Shown here: piece after piece, positions 61,600-64,000 of the stretch
Layout of the letters: the number at the start of each line of letters is the position of its first letter
How positions within the stretch are numbered: position 1 is the stretch's first letter
Source: Gari tellinella
Taxonomy: Eukaryota > Mollusca > Bivalvia > Cardiida > Psammobiidae
Assembly: GCA_922989275.2 (NCBI GenBank)
Contig: OV277866.1
Span: 58,209,246 to 58,273,245, forward strand
Direction of reading: 5' to 3'
DNA: 64,000 bases
Made by a program: the position numbers and the translations under genes
Notes under the pieces: model-generated
Databases searched by the model: none
Told to the model about the DNA's origin: nothing
What the model saw: only the letters and a program-made list of their open reading frames with translations

Positions 61600-61715
61600 T
61601 ATAGCCTATACAGCTTAACACAGGACAAAAGTAATGCTAAAAGATAGATCCAAAGGAGCTTTTAAGCATTACTTTTGTTATGCATTAAGCAGTCACTTGC
61701 CTTTAAAGATATACA
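61600..61715. mobile_element. Hairpin MITE, E-like centre
   Basis: 'cttaacacaggacaaaagtaatgc' and 'gcattacttttgttatgcattaag' enclose 'gatagatccaaaggagctttt'; 'agcagtcacttgcc' follows, as in E and B. The ends are uncertain. Confidence 0.6.
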
Positions 61716-62424
61716 GGCTACCGTATTCAATGGTCCCTTATTACAGGTTTGACTTATGGTATTATTTAGAGCTGACGGCATTTTAAAGTTGAACTCAAGG
61801 GAGGTTACTCGTTTTGTGTTATTTCAGGAAATCATGTATAAAATGTAAATTCTACTGGAGATTTTCATTAAATTTTTGTGACTAGTAGAATTAAGTTATA
61901 TCTATCTAATAAGAGTAAAATTAGTGTATGTTAAACAGCTAGATTTTTGGTAATTTGAGATTTTCAGAATTTGACTTTTTTTAAATATTGATATTTCCAG
62001 AAAATATGTCATGAAATACTTTTGTTTGCCCAATATCTTATAGTCTATGTACAGTTTACTTGAGTTTAAAGAAAGTATTGAGTTATATCATTCTATAAAG
62101 AAAATATTCCTGTTTATTAAAAAAGAAGCTTTTCTCGACAAAAGGTCCTGTCAGAAAAAAACGGCACTGTAACTTTTTTTTATTTTAACGATTTTTCTCT
62201 CTCCATATGGTATATTTCAATTTAATCAAGGTTTCAAAGAATTCTGACACAGAATAAGCTGACCCGCGAACCACCTTAAGTTCAAAATACCCTTATTTCA
62301 AAAGTTAAAACGTGGCTAGGCCACGTTGCAACTTTGAAGTGAAGTATCGAGTTTCAACTACCAGGACAGTTTGCCTAGTCGGTTTAAATTTTGTCGTATT
62401 TCTTCGATTTAGATACCAGTTAAT

Positions 62425-62545
62425 TTGACTGAAGAAACTTGACACGTGGCTGCTTAAAGCAGTCTGAAAGTAAAGCAGAATGCGCATTAAGGCGCATTCT
62501 GCTTTACTTTCAGTCTGCTTTAAGCTACCATGTACTAGAAAAAAA
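62425..62545 (+). mobile_element. Partial family B MITE (B15)
   Basis: A perfect hairpin GAAAGTAAAGCAGAATGCGC with ATTAA tip and 'ctttaagctaccatgtactag' to the right; the outer parts are absent. F-like 'acattttggatcctgataagatgccg' follows at 62575. Confidence 0.75.
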
Positions 62546-63200
62546 TCCGAAGATTTAGGAAAATTAGCGGCAAACATTTTGGATCCTGATAAGATGCCGT
62601 TTGGCGTGTCCGAGCAGAATTGTTGCACTCGTGACAAGACACTCTGTTATAGGAAATTAGGATGATGAGTACGGTTTTACGGCACTACTACACAAAATAT
62701 GTCATATAGCGCCAATGAATGATTAGGATTAATGAGATGAGATGATGATGATGCTTTCAGGAAGATGATTTCGGCTAATTCCATTCATTGAGCAGAGCAT
62801 TTGAATGAAAAAAACGACCTGACTTCCTTGAAGTTCCTGGCATAGGGAATAATCTCTGTCTGATAAACAGAAACAAATCCCTATGACAATAAAGCCGCAG
62901 AAACACGATACGAAAGGAAGGTCTCTAGGCGGAAATTAGGAATACAGTTCATTATGTGTTTGCATGTATCTATCAAATGTACCGTTCATTATGTATTTTG
63001 GATTCATATTTGCATTGATGAGACACTATGTACATGTAAAGTTTAAATCAATGCAATATCTATTATATCACTATACCTGAAGCTGATTACATGTATACTG
63101 AGTCGACAGCAAATATTCTACAGGGGGTAGTAGCCCGATGCAAATAAATAAAGCTGGTGTATTTTATTAGTCCGGCAGATTAAGTGAAAATACTTCGCTT
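62546..63200. other. No gene; dispersed repeat relic
   Basis: 62690-62930 holds the counterpart of the 57.7-57.8 kb segment ('gatgagatgatgatgatgctttcaggaag'). No other structure. Confidence 0.4.
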
Positions 63201-63224
63201 TGTGATGCAAGCATCAAGTTTTGT

Positions 63225-64000
63225 ACATATATACAACATGACATGCTTTCTCAGAAAAGCATGATGTCCACGTCCACGTGAAAAAATGGCCGCCGTTTTT
63301 CAAGATGGCCGCCATTCGAAGTGCTTTCAAACACTTTTTGAACTATCAGTTTGAAGATCTTTACATCAAATTATATGTTTTAAAGGATGAAAAAAACATT
63401 TTTGAATTTAGAAATTAAACGAATTGAAAAGTATGATGACATTTGATTAATTAAAGTACAATTTACTGTCTCGATGAAGTTTTAATGGATAGTGCAGCAG
63501 CTTACTATATTACTACTTAGTTGGAAGATACTTACATCAAATTTAGCACATATATGCTTTAAGACATACTTTAAGGACGCTGTCCACGTAAAAACAAAAT
63601 GGTCGCCATATTTCACGATGGCCGCCTTTCGAAGTGTTTTTAAACTATTTTTGAACTATATTTGGTCAAAAAGTTCTATTTTGAAGATCTTTACATATAA
63701 ATATATGTTTTTCGGGATAAGAAAACCATTTTCGAATTAAGAAAAGAAAGATATTGAAAATTATGATGATATAATGGGAATTAAATGAAAAATTACGGTC
63801 TTCTTGAAGTTTTAATGTAAAGGGCAACACATAATTAAAACAATACTTTATTTGGTGATACAGCATCAAATGAAGCGCCTATAAATTATGCTTAAAGACA
63901 TGCTTTCTCGGGGGAAAAATGTTGTCCACGTGAAAAAAGGTCGCAATTTTTTAAAATGGCCGCCAATCAAAGGGCTTCAAACCTTTTTTGAACTATAACT
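63225..64000 (+). repeat. Tandem array, ~320-340 bp unit, runs off the window
   Basis: 'tgtccacgtgaaaa' with 'atggccgcca' recurs at about 63270, 63585 and 63925. Each unit continues 'cttttt.gaactat', 'gaagatctttacatcaaa' and 'ttgaagttttaatg'. Two full units and the start of a third are seen. The frames at 63492-63869 are by-products. Confidence 0.85.

Larger units (their letters stand above)
60632..62275. mobile_element. 1.64 kb TTAA-flanked TIR element
   Basis: TTAA at 60628-60631 and 62276-62279. GGTGGTTCG...CGAACCACC is a 9 bp perfect inverted end, with further GC-rich subterminal text. No transposase. The interior has a tRNA-like segment (61376-61452), a GATAAAAGTAA-type hairpin (61600-61710) and AT-rich DNA. 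It interrupts family J. Confidence 0.8.
60541..62360. mobile_element. Family J MITE (J2), split by a 1.64 kb element
   Basis: The left part, 60541-60627, is CAGTCCAAACTCGATACTTC...'cgagttcgc'. The right part, 62280-62360, has 'caaaatacccttatttcaaa', the hairpin 'gttaaaacgtggctaggccacgttgcaac' and 'gaagtatcgagttt'. Together they make one J copy. The hairpin is well kept, the right end worn. Confidence 0.75.

Overview
The window is repeat-dominated, AT-rich eukaryotic DNA, most likely from a bivalve mollusc. The evidence for this is a tRNA-derived SINE with the tail typical of molluscan SINEs, several CR1/L2/Jockey-like LINE fragments, dense palindromic MITEs, and 'accttgacc' and 'gggcaataactc' type tandem arrays. 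The taxon is inferred from style of repeats and is not proven. I find no convincing host protein-coding gene, exon chain, rRNA or functional tRNA. Nearly all short open frames lie in mobile elements; the frames recurring with QTVWSQIRRR-like peptides are translations of one MITE family.

Family letters used below are mine. Elements flanked by TA with CAG...CTG ends (Tc1/mariner, probably pogo/Tigger type) are A (CAGTGGAGAA), D (CAGCGCTCCCTCTCTAC), E (CAGTAAAACCTCTCTATTAC), G (CAGGGCTCCAGATAA), J (CAGTCGACTTCGATATC), R (CAGTGAAACCCCTCTAAAC) and S (CAGTACT). Elements flanked by TTAA, mostly with CCC...GGG ends (piggyBac-like), are B (centre TAAAGCAGAATGCGCC), C (end CTCTTTGAACCC), F (CCCTTTCACTGCC) and H (CCCATTTATGCCC). 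A further set are TTAA-flanked TIR elements that carry an internal tRNA-like segment.

Layout. 0-14 kb: B, C, A, R, E, D, H and F copies, a TIR element with palindromic ends (1.84-2.33 kb), a SINE with intact target duplication (5.58-5.86 kb) and a degenerate 6.8-7.7 kb array. 14.4-16.35 kb: a head-to-head tandem array of ~160 bp units. 17.6-21.1 kb: a 3.5 kb element with GACCCCC minisatellite in its inverted ends, inserted in an A copy. 21-36 kb: mixed MITEs, an A copy at the junction of a 194 bp duplication, a 0.93 kb TIR element with two tRNA-like segments, and C nested in B. 36.6-37.5 kb: end of a decayed LINE. 39.1-45.0 kb: a CR1/L2-like LINE split by a 4.7 kb endonuclease-reverse transcriptase LINE whose reading frame is broken by one TAG, with B copies nested in its tail. 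45-50 kb: a 180 bp array, long hairpins, and a 435 bp element whose borders are shown by an unoccupied paralogous site. 50-64 kb: more MITEs, C nested at the centre of B, a 1.64 kb TTAA element nested in J, and a 'gtccacgtgaaaa...tggccgcc' array at the right edge.

The most interesting pattern is modular. MITE families with unrelated ends and different target sites (TA versus TTAA) share the same near-perfect central hairpins. One cassette (GCAAACAGT...CTGATCAGACGCCG) occurs in A, C, D, F and H; another (TTAAAGCAGG..GAAAGTAAAGCAGAA) occurs in B and E. The loop of the second cassette contains TTAA, so it is itself a target for TTAA elements, and it has been hit.
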